Source: Dryocola sp031988645 (GTDB lineage Bacteria > Pseudomonadota > Gammaproteobacteria > Enterobacterales > Enterobacteriaceae). From it: a stretch of 64,000 nucleotides of DNA. Shown piece by piece: positions 28,884-42,238 of the stretch; the first letter of the stretch is position 1; each line of letters starts with the position of its first letter. The translations under genes were made by a program, and so were the position numbers. The stretch covers positions 372,001 to 436,000 of the forward strand of contig NZ_CP150452.1 of assembly GCF_051307045.1 (NCBI RefSeq). Direction: 5' to 3'. Below the pieces are notes generated by a model. The model saw only the letters and a program-made list of their open reading frames with translations, was not told the origin of the DNA and did not search any database.

Positions 28884-30173
28884 TCAGTTTTTAATAAGCT
28901 TAGCGTAAAAGAATCCGTCGCCTTCGTGCTCAGCGGGCAGATTCTGGATGCCCGGCTGCGCCGGCGTTCCGGTGGCCGCCAGCTTTGCTTCCGGATGGCG
29001 CGCAAGGAAGTCGGCGACCTGCTGACTATTTTCCTCAGGCAAAATGGAGCAGGTTGCATAAAGCAGCGTGCCGCCCGTTTTCAGATGCGGCCAGATAGCT
29101 TGCAGAATTTCTTTCTGCAGCTCTGCCAGCTCGGCGATATCCCTGTCGCGGCGCAGCCATTTAATATCCGGATGACGGCGGATCACCCCGGTTGCCGAAC
29201 ATGGGGCATCCAGCAAAATGCGGTCGAACTGCTGCTTGCCGCACCACTGCGCAGGGAAACGGCCATCGCCTTGTTTTACCTCCGCGCTCATGCCAAGGCG
29301 TTCGAGGTTTTCGTGAACGCGTTTAAGACGTTGCGGATCGACGTCTACCGCCATGACGCTGGCGCCGGGCGCGGCTTCCAGAATATGCGTGGTTTTCCCG
29401 CCGGGAGCCGCGCACAAATCGAGGATCGTTTCGCCGTCTTGCGGATCCAATAGATCGACGCAGCCCTGGGCCGAGGCATCCTGTACGGTGACCCAACCTT
29501 TGTCAAAGCCCGGCAAAGCATGAACCGATGCCGGAGTATCCAGACGTACGGCATCGCGATACCGCGGGTGGGGCTGTCCTTCCAGGCCGGCTTCGGCTAA
29601 TAGCCCAAGCCATTCATCCCGTGAATGGTGCTGGCGATTTACGCGCAGCCACATCGGCGGACGCTGGTTATTGGCGTCGATGATACTCTGCCACTGGTTC
29701 GGATAGGCTTTCCTGATGCGCTGTATCAGCCAGGAAGGATGAAGAAGACGGCTTTCATGCGTGGCCGCCTCGGCCATCAGCTCTTCCTGCTGACGCTGAA
29801 ACTGACGCAGGACGCCGTTAATCAGCCCTTTCAGATTCTGACGCTTGATAGCAACGGCGCCCTCGACCGTTTCTGCCAGCGCGGCGTGTGCCGGGATGCG
29901 GGTATAAAGCAGCTGATAAAAACCTACCATGATTAAGTAGTGGATGGTGCGCTGCTTGCCGGTCATCGGGCGGGACATCAGCTTGCCTGTCAGCCATTCG
30001 AGCTGCGGCAGCGTACGCAACACGCCAAAGCAAAGCTCCTGCAGCAGCGCCTTATCTTTATCAGAGACTTTTTGCTGCATCGGCGGCAGCACATTGCTCA
30101 GTGATTGCCCTTTTTCCACAACCTGCTCAATGGTCTGGGCTGCCAGGCTGCGAAGATTTAAAGATTTTTTCAT
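28884..30173 (-). CDS. rsmB: RsmB, 16S rRNA m5C967 methyltransferase
   Basis: SAM-dependent methyltransferase of 429 residues. The N-terminal NusB-like RNA-binding domain (1-140) precedes a Rossmann catalytic domain with LCAAPGGKT (SAM site), DAPCSATGVIRRHPD and ATCSILPEEN; the last two supply the two catalytic cysteines. The ATG at 30173 (MKKSLNLRSLAAQ) matches the E. coli N-terminus. It follows fmt. Confidence 0.97.
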   Translation of the reverse strand: MKKSLNLRSLAAQTIEQVVEKGQSLSNVLPPMQQKVSDKDKALLQELCFGVLRTLPQLEWLTGKLMSRPMTGKQRTIHYLIMVGFYQLLYTRIPAHAALAETVEGAVAIKRQNLKGLINGVLRQFQRQQEELMAEAATHESRLLHPSWLIQRIRKAYPNQWQSIIDANNQRPPMWLRVNRQHHSRDEWLGLLAEAGLEGQPHPRYRDAVRLDTPASVHALPGFDKGWVTVQDASAQGCVDLLDPQDGETILDLCAAPGGKTTHILEAAPGASVMAVDVDPQRLKRVHENLERLGMSAEVKQGDGRFPAQWCGKQQFDRILLDAPCSATGVIRRHPDIKWLRRDRDIAELAELQKEILQAIWPHLKTGGTLLYATCSILPEENSQQVADFLARHPEAKLAATGTPAQPGIQNLPAEHEGDGFFYAKLIKN

Positions 30174-30247
30174 AGCTACGCTCTGTTTTCCGGCGCTTAA
30201 AAACAAAAATGCCCAGGCAGTGACCCGGGCGTAAGAGAGTTAGTGGC

Positions 30248-31195
30248 TCAGGCGAGCAGCGCGCCTGGCTCGAACCATTCACGACGCGAATTCAACAGGT
30301 CCTGCGCTTTCATCGCTTTTTTACCCGCCGGCTGCAGCTCTTCGAGATTTAAAATGCCGTCTGCGGTTGCAACCTGAATCCCCGACTTGCTTGCTTCAAG
30401 GATAGTGCCGGGTGTAGCGCTGGTCTGCCTGGCGATAGCCGAAGCACGCCAGACTTTGACCGGCTGGCCGTCAATCTCCAGCCAGCTCATCGGCCATGGG
30501 TTGAAGGCGCGAATACAGCGCTCAAGCTGTACGGCCGAAAGCGACCAGTCGATGCGCGCTTCTTCCTTGCTCAGTTTTTCCGCGTAGGTCACCAGCGCTT
30601 CATCCTGAACTTCAGGCAGGACGGTGCCGGCGGCAAGCTGGTTTAGCGTTTCCAGCAGGCCTTGCGGGCCAAGTTCGGCCAGCCTTTCATAAAGCGTGGC
30701 GCTGGTGTCTTCCGGGCCGATGTCGCAGGCCAGCTTATACAGCATATCGCCCGTATCGAGACCAACGTCCATTTGCATAATAGTTACGCCGGTTTGCGCA
30801 TCTCCGGCCCACAAGGAGCGTTGGATTGGCGCCGCGCCGCGCCAGCGCGGCAGTAAAGAACCGTGCACGTTAATACAGCCAAGGCGAGGCAGCTCAAGCA
30901 CCGCGGCGGGCAGGATCAGGCCATAGGCCACCACAACCATGACGTCCGCATGCAAATCGGCAACAAGCTGCTGATTTTCTGCAGGGCGCAGGGAAGCGGG
31001 CTGGAAGACGGGGAGGTCTTTTTCGCAGGCCAGCACTTTTACCGGGCTCGGCATGAGCTTCTTGCCGCGGCCAGCCGGACGGTCTGGCTGGGTGAAAACG
31101 CCGACGACCTGGTGCTGAGAAGACAACAGCGCGTCAAGATGACGCGCTGCAAAATCGGGGGTGCCGGCGAAAATAATACGCAGAGAATCTGACAC
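30248..31195 (-). CDS. fmt: Methionyl-tRNA formyltransferase
   Basis: Formylates initiator Met-tRNA using 10-formyl-THF. At 315 residues it has the N-terminal formyltransferase domain with IIFAGTPDFAARHLD and the SLLPRWRGAAPIQ motif (the Asn/His/Asp active site lies around INVHGSLLP) and a C-terminal OB domain. It lies 14 bases after def, with which it forms a metabolic pair. Confidence 0.97.
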   Translation of the reverse strand: MSDSLRIIFAGTPDFAARHLDALLSSQHQVVGVFTQPDRPAGRGKKLMPSPVKVLACEKDLPVFQPASLRPAENQQLVADLHADVMVVVAYGLILPAAVLELPRLGCINVHGSLLPRWRGAAPIQRSLWAGDAQTGVTIMQMDVGLDTGDMLYKLACDIGPEDTSATLYERLAELGPQGLLETLNQLAAGTVLPEVQDEALVTYAEKLSKEEARIDWSLSAVQLERCIRAFNPWPMSWLEIDGQPVKVWRASAIARQTSATPGTILEASKSGIQVATADGILNLEELQPAGKKAMKAQDLLNSRREWFEPGALLA

Positions 31196-31209
31196 GTTGC
31201 TTTTTGTCC

Positions 31210-31719
31210 TTAAGCTTTCGCTTTCAAACGGTCGAGTTTTTCAACTTTCTGACGAATACGCTGTTGTTTGAGTGGCGACAGATAATCGATAAACAGTTTA
31301 CCGACCAGGTGATCCATTTCGTGCTGAATACAAATTGCCAGCAGGCCATCCGCTTCCAGCTCATAGGGTTTACCTTCGCGATCCAGCGCGCGGATTTTCA
31401 CCTTCTCGGCGCGCGGCACCAGAGCCCGCTGTTCCGGAATAGACAAACAGCCTTCTTCAATACCGGTTTCGCCGCTTTTTTCCAGCAGCTCAGGGTTGAT
31501 CAGCACCAGCTGCTCGTCGCGGTTTTCGGAAACGTCAATAACGATAATGCGTTGATGAATATCGACCTGGGTTGCGGCAAGGCCAATACCTTCTTCGTCG
31601 TACATCGTCTCGAACATATCATCAACGATACGTTGAATTTCCGCATTTACTTCTTTGACCGGCGTTGCGACTTTGCGAAGGCGCTCGTCCGGAATATGTA
31701 ACACTTGCAAAACTGCCAT
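31210..31719 (-). CDS. def: Peptide deformylase
   Basis: Removes the formyl group from nascent chains; 169 residues. All three family motifs are present: GIGLAATQ, EEGCLS with metal ligand Cys91, and QHEMDH with His133, Glu134 and His137. It heads the reverse-strand def-fmt-rsmB-trkA group and is divergent from dprA. Confidence 0.98.
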   Translation of the reverse strand: MAVLQVLHIPDERLRKVATPVKEVNAEIQRIVDDMFETMYDEEGIGLAATQVDIHQRIIVIDVSENRDEQLVLINPELLEKSGETGIEEGCLSIPEQRALVPRAEKVKIRALDREGKPYELEADGLLAICIQHEMDHLVGKLFIDYLSPLKQQRIRQKVEKLDRLKAKA

Positions 31720-31847
31720 ATTTATCCAGAGCTGTGTTCAATTGATGAAAAGATTATTCTCTCTATTCTAGACAAAACCCCCCCTGATTGACAGCATCAG
31801 TGACCAATCGCAAGGATTGCTTTTACTGCCTGTGGCAGGGGGAAACT

Positions 31848-32973
31848 GTGTCACCAACGGAGATTTGGTTGCGCCTGATGGCGGTTAACAGCCTGAGCGG
31901 CGATAAGCTGCTGGAAACGGCGTGTTTGCTGAAAGCCGAGGCCGATTGCGGCCCCGCATCGCTTGCAAAAGCCGGCTTATCATCCCGGCAAATTACGCAG
32001 TTTATCGGGTTTAGCGAGCGGCAGCTGGATACCGCTTTCGCCTGGCTTGAGGAGCCGAATCATCACCTCCTTACCGCTGATAGCCCGGATTACCCGGCAC
32101 AGCTTCGCGCGATAGATTGCTACCCCGCCGCGCTGTTCGTCGCCGGCGATGTCGAACTCCTCTCAGGCAACCAGTTAGCGGTAGTCGGCAGCCGTAATCT
32201 TTCCCTGTATGGCGAAAGGTGGTGCCGCATGTTCTGCGAACCGCTAGCCACGGCGGGGCTGACGATAACCAGCGGCCTGGCGCTGGGCATAGATGCGGTC
32301 GCGCACCGGGCGGCTTTACGGGTGCATGGCAAGACCGTCGCTGTATTAGGCAATGGCCTGGCGGATATTTATCCCCGGCGCCATAAGCCGCTGGCTTGCG
32401 CTATTCTCGACGAAGGCGGAGCTGTTGTTTCTGAATTTCCGCTGGCGACCACGCCTTGGCCGGGTAATTTTCCCAGAAGAAACCGTATTATCAGCGGCTT
32501 AAGCCGGGCCGTATGGGTGGTCGAAGCCTCGGAAAGAAGCGGCTCGCTGGTGAGCGCAAGGTACGCTATCGAGCAGGGAAGAGAGGTGTTCGCGCTGCCC
32601 GGGGCCGGTTGGGAGTCCGGGCAGCGAAGGCCCGCACTGGTTGATAAAGCAGGGCGCGATTCTGGTAAGCCATCCTTCCGATATCCTTGAGTACCTGGAA
32701 AGCGAATTGCACTGGCTCTCGCTGGCGCACAAAACCTTAATATATTCACGCGATGAAGGGGAACATACATTGCCATTTCCTGAGCTGTTGGCTAACGTAG
32801 GAGATGAGGTTACACCTGTTGACGTCGTCGCTGAACGTGCCGGCCAACCTGTGCCAGAAACGGTAGCCCAACTGCTCGAACTGGAGTTAGCAGGATGGAT
32901 CGCAGCTGTACCCGGCGGCTATGTCCGATTGAGGAGGGCATGCCATGTTCGACGTACTAATGTACTTATTTGA
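31848..32973 (+). CDS. dprA: DprA/Smf, DNA-processing protein, GTG start (frame broken by one extra base near 32602)
   Basis: Rossmann-like protein that loads RecA on incoming single-stranded DNA in transformable species; its role in enterobacteria is unclear. The GTG at 31848 gives VSPTEIWLRLM and the E. coli length of 374 residues. Key motifs are VVGSRNLSLYGERW and ITSGLALGIDAVAH. The frame breaks at GGGGCC (32601-32606); deleting one G restores ALPGPVGSPGSEGPHWL. The last 29 bases overlap smg. Confidence 0.92.
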
Positions 32974-33418
32974 AACCTACATCCATAACGAAGCGGAAAT
33001 GCGCGTTGATCAAGATAAGCTGACGCGCGATCTCACCGATGCCGGTTTTGATCGCGAAGACATTTATAACGCGTTGGTATGGCTTGAAAAGCTGGCTGAT
33101 TATCAGGAAGGGCTCACCGAGCCGATGCAGTTAGCCGCCGATCCACTTTCCATGCGCATCTATACGGAAGAAGAAAGCCTGCGTCTGGATGCCAGCTGTC
33201 GGGGATTTTTACTGTTCCTTGAGCAGATTCAGGTGTTGAACCTCGAAACCCGTGAAATGGTGATTGAACGCGTGCTGGCGCTCGATACCGCCGAGTTTGA
33301 GCTGGAAGACTTAAAATGGGTGGTATTGATGGTGCTGTTCAATATTCCCGGTTGCGAAAATGCCTATCAGCAAATGGAAGAATTACTCTTCGAAGTAAAT
33401 GAAGGTATGCTGCATTAA
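32945..33418 (+). CDS. smg: Smg, DUF494 family protein of unknown function
   Basis: A 157-residue acidic, helical protein starting MFDVLMYLFETYIHNE, conserved between dprA and yrdD. It overlaps the end of dprA by 29 bases, so the two are translated from one message. No function is assigned. Confidence 0.9.
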   Translation: MFDVLMYLFETYIHNEAEMRVDQDKLTRDLTDAGFDREDIYNALVWLEKLADYQEGLTEPMQLAADPLSMRIYTEEESLRLDASCRGFLLFLEQIQVLNLETREMVIERVLALDTAEFELEDLKWVVLMVLFNIPGCENAYQQMEELLFEVNEGMLH

Positions 33419-33441
33419 ATTTTTGTGCAGCATGAGACGTT

Positions 33442-33984
33442 ATGACCAAATCAGCACTCTTCACGGTGCCTAAAAATGAACCCTGCCCCCAATGCGGGGC
33501 AGAGTTAGTCATTCGTTCCGGTAAAAACGGTCCTTTTCTTGGCTGTTCACATTACCCGGAATGCGATTATGTGCGCCCTTTAAAAGGCCAGTCAGACGGG
33601 CACGTGGTTAAAGTGCTCGAAGGGCAGCAGTGCCCCGAATGCCGCTCGACGCTTGTTCTGCGCCAGGGGCGTTTCGGCATGTTTATCGCCTGCAGTAACT
33701 ATCCTGAATGTGAACATACGGAAGTTATTGATAAGCCGGACGAAACGGCGATAACCTGTCCACAATGCGCACAGGGTCAGCTGGTGCAGCGCCGCTCGCG
33801 CTATGGCAAAACATTTTGGTCATGCGACCGCTACCCCGACTGCCAGTTCGTCATCAATTTCAAACCCATCGCCGGCGTTTGTCCTGAATGCCACTATCCG
33901 TTATTAATCGAAAAGAAAACGGCGCAGGGAGTTAAACGTCTGTGCGCCAGTAAACAATGTGGAAAGCCGGTCACGGCGGAATAA
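33442..33984 (+). CDS. yrdD: YrdD, topoisomerase-type zinc-finger protein
   Basis: A 180-residue protein built from repeated zf-C4 Topo I modules: CPQCGAELVIRSGKNGPFLGC, CPECRSTLVLRQGRFGMFIAC and CPQC...RRSRYGKTFWSC, then a fourth Cys set near the end. The modules resemble the C-terminal zinc domains of TopA. The rest of a topoisomerase is absent. It lies four bases before tsaC. Confidence 0.9.
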   Translation: MTKSALFTVPKNEPCPQCGAELVIRSGKNGPFLGCSHYPECDYVRPLKGQSDGHVVKVLEGQQCPECRSTLVLRQGRFGMFIACSNYPECEHTEVIDKPDETAITCPQCAQGQLVQRRSRYGKTFWSCDRYPDCQFVINFKPIAGVCPECHYPLLIEKKTAQGVKRLCASKQCGKPVTAE

Positions 33985-33988
33985 GATT

Positions 33989-34561
33989 GTGAATAATAAC
34001 CTGCAACAGGGGCAGCTTGCGGAAATCGTCGCCGCCCTGAAAAATAAAAATGTCATCGCTTATCCAACCGAAGCCGTTTTCGGCGTCGGCTGCGACCCTG
34101 ACTGCGAGCTTGCGGTTTCCCGTTTGCTTACCTTAAAACAGCGCCCGGTAGAGAAAGGCCTTATCCTGATTGCGGCAAGTTTTGAACAGCTCAGGCCTTA
34201 TATTGACGAGCAGGCGTTGACCGCCGCTCAGCGTGAGGCTGTATTCTCCCGCTGGCCCGGGCCGGTCACGTTCGTCTTCCCGGCGCTGCCTTCCACGCCG
34301 CGCTGGCTTACCGGCCGTTTTGATTCTCTGGCCGTCAGGGTGACGGACCATCCGCTGGTAAAAGCGCTCTGCCAGGAATACGGCAAGCCGCTTGTTTCAA
34401 CGAGCGCCAACCTGTCCGGTCTGCCTCCATGCCGCACCGCTGCAGAAGTGCTGGCGCAGTTTGGCGATGATTTTCCGGTGCTGCATGGCGAAACCGGCGG
34501 GCGCCAGAATCCTTCTGAAATTCGCGATGCCTTAACCGGCGAGCTCTTCCGCCAGGGGTAA
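33989..34561 (+). CDS. tsaC: TsaC, threonylcarbamoyl-AMP synthase for tRNA t6A37, GTG start
   Basis: Makes threonylcarbamoyl-adenylate, the first step of t6A formation on ANN-decoding tRNAs. The 190-residue Sua5/YrdC-fold protein has YPTEAVFGVGCDP, KQRP-type basic residues and VSTSANLSG. The GTG at 33989 (NNNLQQ) matches the E. coli start; upstream codons lie inside yrdD. Confidence 0.95.
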   Translation: MNNNLQQGQLAEIVAALKNKNVIAYPTEAVFGVGCDPDCELAVSRLLTLKQRPVEKGLILIAASFEQLRPYIDEQALTAAQREAVFSRWPGPVTFVFPALPSTPRWLTGRFDSLAVRVTDHPLVKALCQEYGKPLVSTSANLSGLPPCRTAAEVLAQFGDDFPVLHGETGGRQNPSEIRDALTGELFRQG

Positions 34562-34565
34562 AATG

Positions 34566-35384
34566 ATGGACACTTTCGCCGTTTTTGGTAACCCGATTCA
34601 ACACAGCAAATCGCCGCAGATTCATAAGCTGTTTGCTGAGCAACGACATATCGATCATCCCTATGGCCGGATCCTTGCGCCTGTGGATGCGTTTCTGGAA
34701 ACTCTCGAATCGTTCTTTAACGCCGGCGGGAAAGGGGCGAACATCACCATGCCCTTTAAAGAACAGGCGTTTGCCCGGGCTGACGAGCTTACTGAACGCG
34801 CCGCTCTGGCGGGCGCGGTCAACACCTTAAAGCGTCTGGAAGACGGGCGGCTGTTGGGAGATAACACGGACGGCATCGGCTTATTAAGCGATCTGCAACG
34901 CCTGTCGCTTATTAAACCTGGCGATCGCATTCTTTTACTGGGCGCAGGCGGCGCGGCCCGCGGCGTTTTGCTTCCGCTTCTTTCCCTGGACTGCGCGGTG
35001 ACAATTACCAACCGTACCTGTGCCCGGGCGGAAGAGCTGGCAAAACTGTTCAGCCACACCGGCAGCGTCCAGGCTGTTGAGCAGCAAAAGCTGGATGGAC
35101 GCGAATTTGATCTCATCGTCAATGCGACATCAAGCGGCGTGGAGGGCGCTATTCCGGCGATCCCCGCGTCCGTGCTTTCGCATAATGTACGCTGCTACGA
35201 TATGTTCTATGAGAAGGGGCTTACCCCTTTCCTGAAGTGGAGCGCGCAGCACGGCGTTCAATATTATGCAGACGGGCTGGGGATGCTGGTGGGCCAGGCG
35301 GCGCATGCTTTCCTGCTGTGGCATGGAGTCCTGCCTGAAGTCGCGCCGGTAATCGAAAAGCTCAAGCAGGAAATGGCGGCGTGA
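34566..35384 (+). CDS. aroE: Shikimate dehydrogenase AroE
   Basis: NADP-dependent reduction of 3-dehydroshikimate to shikimate. At 272 residues it has the substrate-binding SKSP motif, catalytic Lys65 in MPFKEQ and Asp102 in GDNTDG, and the nucleotide loop GAGGAARG. Two ATGs are adjacent (34563, 34566); the second gives the E. coli length. It overlaps yrdB by four bases. Confidence 0.97.
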   Translation: MDTFAVFGNPIQHSKSPQIHKLFAEQRHIDHPYGRILAPVDAFLETLESFFNAGGKGANITMPFKEQAFARADELTERAALAGAVNTLKRLEDGRLLGDNTDGIGLLSDLQRLSLIKPGDRILLLGAGGAARGVLLPLLSLDCAVTITNRTCARAEELAKLFSHTGSVQAVEQQKLDGREFDLIVNATSSGVEGAIPAIPASVLSHNVRCYDMFYEKGLTPFLKWSAQHGVQYYADGLGMLVGQAAHAFLLWHGVLPEVAPVIEKLKQEMAA

Positions 35385-35638
35385 ATCAGGCGATCCAGTT
35401 CCCCGATCGGGAAGAGTGGGATGAGCGACGCAATGCCGTCTGCTTTCCGGCGTTGGTTAATGGCTTTCAGATGACCTGTGCAATTTCAGGCGAGGCTGTC
35501 GCCAGCCGCTACGGCGGCGACAGCGCTCAGGAATGGCTTGCGCTGTTCCGCACGCACCGGTGGGATCTGGAAGAAGAAGCGCATGCCCTGATCCTTGATG
35601 AGCAGGAAGACGATCAGGGCTGGTACTGGCTGTCCTGA
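35381..35638 (+). CDS. yrdB: YrdB, DUF1488 family protein, GTG start
   Basis: An 85-residue acidic protein starting at a GTG that overlaps the aroE stop (GTGA), so translation is coupled. It is rich in Asp, Glu and Trp near the C-terminus (RWDLEEEAHALILDEQEDD). The function is unknown. Its last 25 bases overlap the end of yrdA on the other strand. Confidence 0.88.
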   Translation: MNQAIQFPDREEWDERRNAVCFPALVNGFQMTCAISGEAVASRYGGDSAQEWLALFRTHRWDLEEEAHALILDEQEDDQGWYWLS

Positions 35639-36168
35639 GCCAGATAGTCGTCTTTCCAGCGCACGTAGTTATTAGCGGAGTATTTCAGACCCTCAAGCTC
35701 CGCTTCCTTCAAAGGCCGAATCTGCTTCACCGGGCTGCCCAGATATAAAAAGCCGCTTTCCAGACGCTTGTTCTGGGGAACCAGGCTGCCGGCTCCGATC
35801 ATGACGTCGTCTTCTACTACTACGCCATCAAGCAAAATCGCTCCCATGCCGACCAGAACACGATTCCCTATAGTGCAGCCGTGCAGCATCGCCTTGTGGC
35901 CGACGGTAACGTCTTCGCCAACGATGAGCGGGTTCCCATCAGGGTTATAAGACGACTTATGGGTGACGTGCAAAACGCAGCCGTCCTGAATGTTGGACCT
36001 TGCGCCGATGGTGACATAGTTCACGTCGCCGCGTATCGCCACCAAGGGCCAGATGCTGACGTCATCGGCAAGATGCACGTCGCCAATCACCACGCTGGAA
36101 GGATCCAACATCACGCGCTGGCCGATTTTGGGCGAAATTTTCTGAAATGAACGTAATACAGCGGACAT
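35614..36168 (-). CDS. yrdA: YrdA, gamma-carbonic anhydrase-like hexapeptide-repeat protein
   Basis: A left-handed beta-helix protein of 184 residues with repeats such as IGDVHLADDVSIWPLVAIRGD. The histidines in HVTHKS and VGHKAMLHG match the metal ligands of gamma-carbonic anhydrases. Activity is uncertain in enterobacteria. The start at 36168 (MSAVLRSFQKI) fits E. coli YrdA; an upstream ATG would add 20 unsupported residues. Convergent with yrdB. Confidence 0.93.
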   Translation of the reverse strand: MSAVLRSFQKISPKIGQRVMLDPSSVVIGDVHLADDVSIWPLVAIRGDVNYVTIGARSNIQDGCVLHVTHKSSYNPDGNPLIVGEDVTVGHKAMLHGCTIGNRVLVGMGAILLDGVVVEDDVMIGAGSLVPQNKRLESGFLYLGSPVKQIRPLKEAELEGLKYSANNYVRWKDDYLAQDSQYQP

Positions 36169-36320
36169 AACAACCTCGGGAAATTCAGTGGATAGATAAA
36201 CTCTGGCTGCTTTTTTGAGCATTGGCAAGCGGGTAAAGCGCTATAAAAGGGGCGGATCGGGCAAGATCTCATCGAAAAGGGTGAAAACTAAACACTTGAG
36301 AGAAAAGATCGAAAAAATGC

Positions 36321-36348
36321 TTGTGCAAAAAAACGGGATCCCTATAAT
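36321..36348 (+). promoter_or_regulatory. rRNA operon promoter P1
   Basis: TTGTGC at 36321-36326 and TATAAT at 36343-36348 with the 16-base spacing of rrn P1 promoters and a GC-rich discriminator (GCGCCTCC) after the -10. The A-rich stretch at 36285-36320 can serve as an UP element. Confidence 0.85.
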
Positions 36349-36430
36349 GCGCCTCCATCGACACGGCGGATGTGAATCACTTCACACAAACAGCCGCTTC
36401 GATAAAGAGAAAAAATCCTGAATTTCAGGG

Positions 36431-36458
36431 TTGACTCTGAAAGAGGAAAGCGTAATAT
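36431..36458 (+). promoter_or_regulatory. rRNA operon promoter P2
   Basis: TTGACT at 36431-36436 and TAATAT at 36453-36458, 16 bases apart and about 110 bases after P1, the usual rrn arrangement. Confidence 0.8.
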
Positions 36459-36498
36459 ACGCCACCTCGCAACAGCAGGCTTCGCCGCTGATTGCACC

Positions 36499-36510
36499 GC
36501 TCTTTAACAA
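36499..36510 (+). promoter_or_regulatory. boxA antitermination element in the rrn leader
   Basis: GCTCTTTAACAA matches the boxA site bound by NusB-S10 to protect rRNA transcription from Rho. Confidence 0.85.
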
Positions 36511-36512
36511 TT

Positions 36513-36530
36513 TATCAGACAATCTGTGTG
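36513..36530 (+). other. 5' strand of the pre-16S RNase III processing stem
   Basis: These 18 bases pair perfectly with 38243-38260 downstream of 16S, forming the long stem cut by RNase III to release pre-16S rRNA. Confidence 0.8.
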
Positions 36531-36673
36531 GGCACTCGCAGGATTGATATCTCAGCACCTCCGGGTGCAAAAAAATATCAAGCCTTGAAGAGTGACCAGA
36601 CAGTAATTCATTAGTGAATTATGTGAATGTAATCTTTGAGCACCGCTTCACGTGTTGAAGCACATCAAGCTTT

Positions 36674-38215
<1,542 letters not shown>

Positions 38216-38283
38216 CCTTAAAGATACAACCCGCGCAGTGCTCACACAGATTGTCTGATAGAAAACGAGCAGTAAAACCTTAT

Positions 38284-38360
<77 letters not shown>

Positions 38361-38473
38361 AATTCTCCGCTATCCTGCGTTACAGCATCACTCGCATATC
38401 AAAATATGCTTCGTGACGCTGCGCCTTGACCAGCGAACAATTTTCGGTAAATCAAAGGTTTTACGAAATCGAT

Positions 38474-38549
38474 GGGGCTATAGCTCAGCTGGGAGAGCGC
38501 CTGCCTTGCACGCAGGAGGTCAGCGGTTCGATCCCGCTTAGCTCCACCA
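38474..38549 (+). tRNA. alaU: tRNA-Ala (TGC anticodon)
   Basis: 76 bases with encoded CCA. The anticodon loop CTTGCAC and T loop TTCGATC are visible. Second spacer tRNA, the Ile-Ala pair typical of rrnA/D/H-type operons. Confidence 0.97.
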
Positions 38550-38607
38550 TCATTTCATGCTCAACGGTATCTCAAAACTGATTCTCAGGAATCACGTTTG
38601 AGATATT

Positions 38608-38619
38608 TGCTCTTTAAAA
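38608..38619 (+). promoter_or_regulatory. boxA element in the 16S-23S spacer
   Basis: TGCTCTTTAAAA is a second boxA copy, positioned before 23S as in E. coli rrn operons. Confidence 0.7.
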
Positions 38620-38744
38620 ATCCGGAACAAGCTGAAAATTGAAACGACATGTCGTCTCATTCTTCCGTAATAAAGAATGGGTTTACGATATGTTCGAGTC
38701 TCTCAAATTTTCATAATCTGAAGTGAAACATCTTCGGGTTGTGA

Positions 38745-41650
<2,906 letters not shown>

Positions 41651-41754
41651 ACAACACCGAAGGTGTTTTGTGAGAGACAGAATAATTTGATTTTCAGCCT
41701 GAACCGAGATTTTAAGCCGGTGGTCATGAGCAGTGACGGCCGGAGAACAGAATA

Positions 41755-41874
41755 TGCCTGGCGGCAACAGCGCGGTGGTCCCACCTGACCCCATGCCGAA
41801 CTCAGAAGTGAAACGCCGTAGCGCCGATGGTAGTGTGGGGTCTCCCCATGCGAGAGTAGGGAACTGCCAGGCTC
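41755..41874 (+). rRNA. rrf: 5S ribosomal RNA, first copy
   Basis: 120 bases starting TGCCTGGCGGC and closing with GCCAGGC. Follows 23S after a 104-base spacer. Confidence 0.96.
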
Positions 41875-41921
41875 CAAATTAGTAAAGTTTGCTTTTAAAG
41901 CAGGCTGTTAAGAATTAGCGT

Positions 41922-41997
41922 GCTGATATGGCTCAGTTGGTAGAGCGCACCCTTGGTAAGGGTGAGGTCCCCAGTTCGACTCTGGGTATCAGCACCA
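41922..41997 (+). tRNA. thrV: tRNA-Thr (GGT anticodon)
   Basis: 76 bases with encoded CCA, anticodon loop TTGGTAA and T loop TTCGACT. It lies between two 5S genes, the arrangement of E. coli rrnD. Confidence 0.97.
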
Positions 41998-42034
41998 CTT
42001 TTTAAGTTAAAGCTCGTCGATTTAATAAAGAATT

Positions 42035-42154
42035 TGCCTGGCGGCAACAGCGCGGTGGTCCCACCTGACCCCATGCCGAACTCAGAAGTGAAACGCCGTA
42101 GCGCCGATGGTAGTGTGGGGTCTCCCCATGCGAGAGTAGGGAACTGCCAGGCTC
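42035..42154 (+). rRNA. rrf: 5S ribosomal RNA, second copy
   Basis: 120 bases identical to the copy at 41755. The presence of a second 5S after thrV identifies this as the rrnD-type operon. Identity continues five bases past the gene. Confidence 0.96.
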
Positions 42155-42160
42155 CAAATC

Positions 42161-42200
42161 AACAAAAAGGCCATCCGCAAGGATGGCCTTTTTGTTTTGC
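42161..42200 (+). terminator. Intrinsic terminator of the rRNA operon
   Basis: A perfect 16-bp stem (42161-42176 with 42181-42196) capped by a GCAA tetraloop and followed by T-rich sequence. It is the strongest hairpin in the window. Confidence 0.93.
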
Positions 42201-42208
42201 AGCATACT

Positions 42209-42233
42209 AAAAAAGACCGCGAAGGCGGCCTTT
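42209..42233 (-). terminator. Terminator of yhdWXYZ
   Basis: On the minus strand the stem GGCCGC/GCGGTC with a CTTC loop is followed by six T. It starts six bases after the yhdZ stop and faces the rRNA terminator. Confidence 0.7.
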
Positions 42234-42238
42234 GCATA

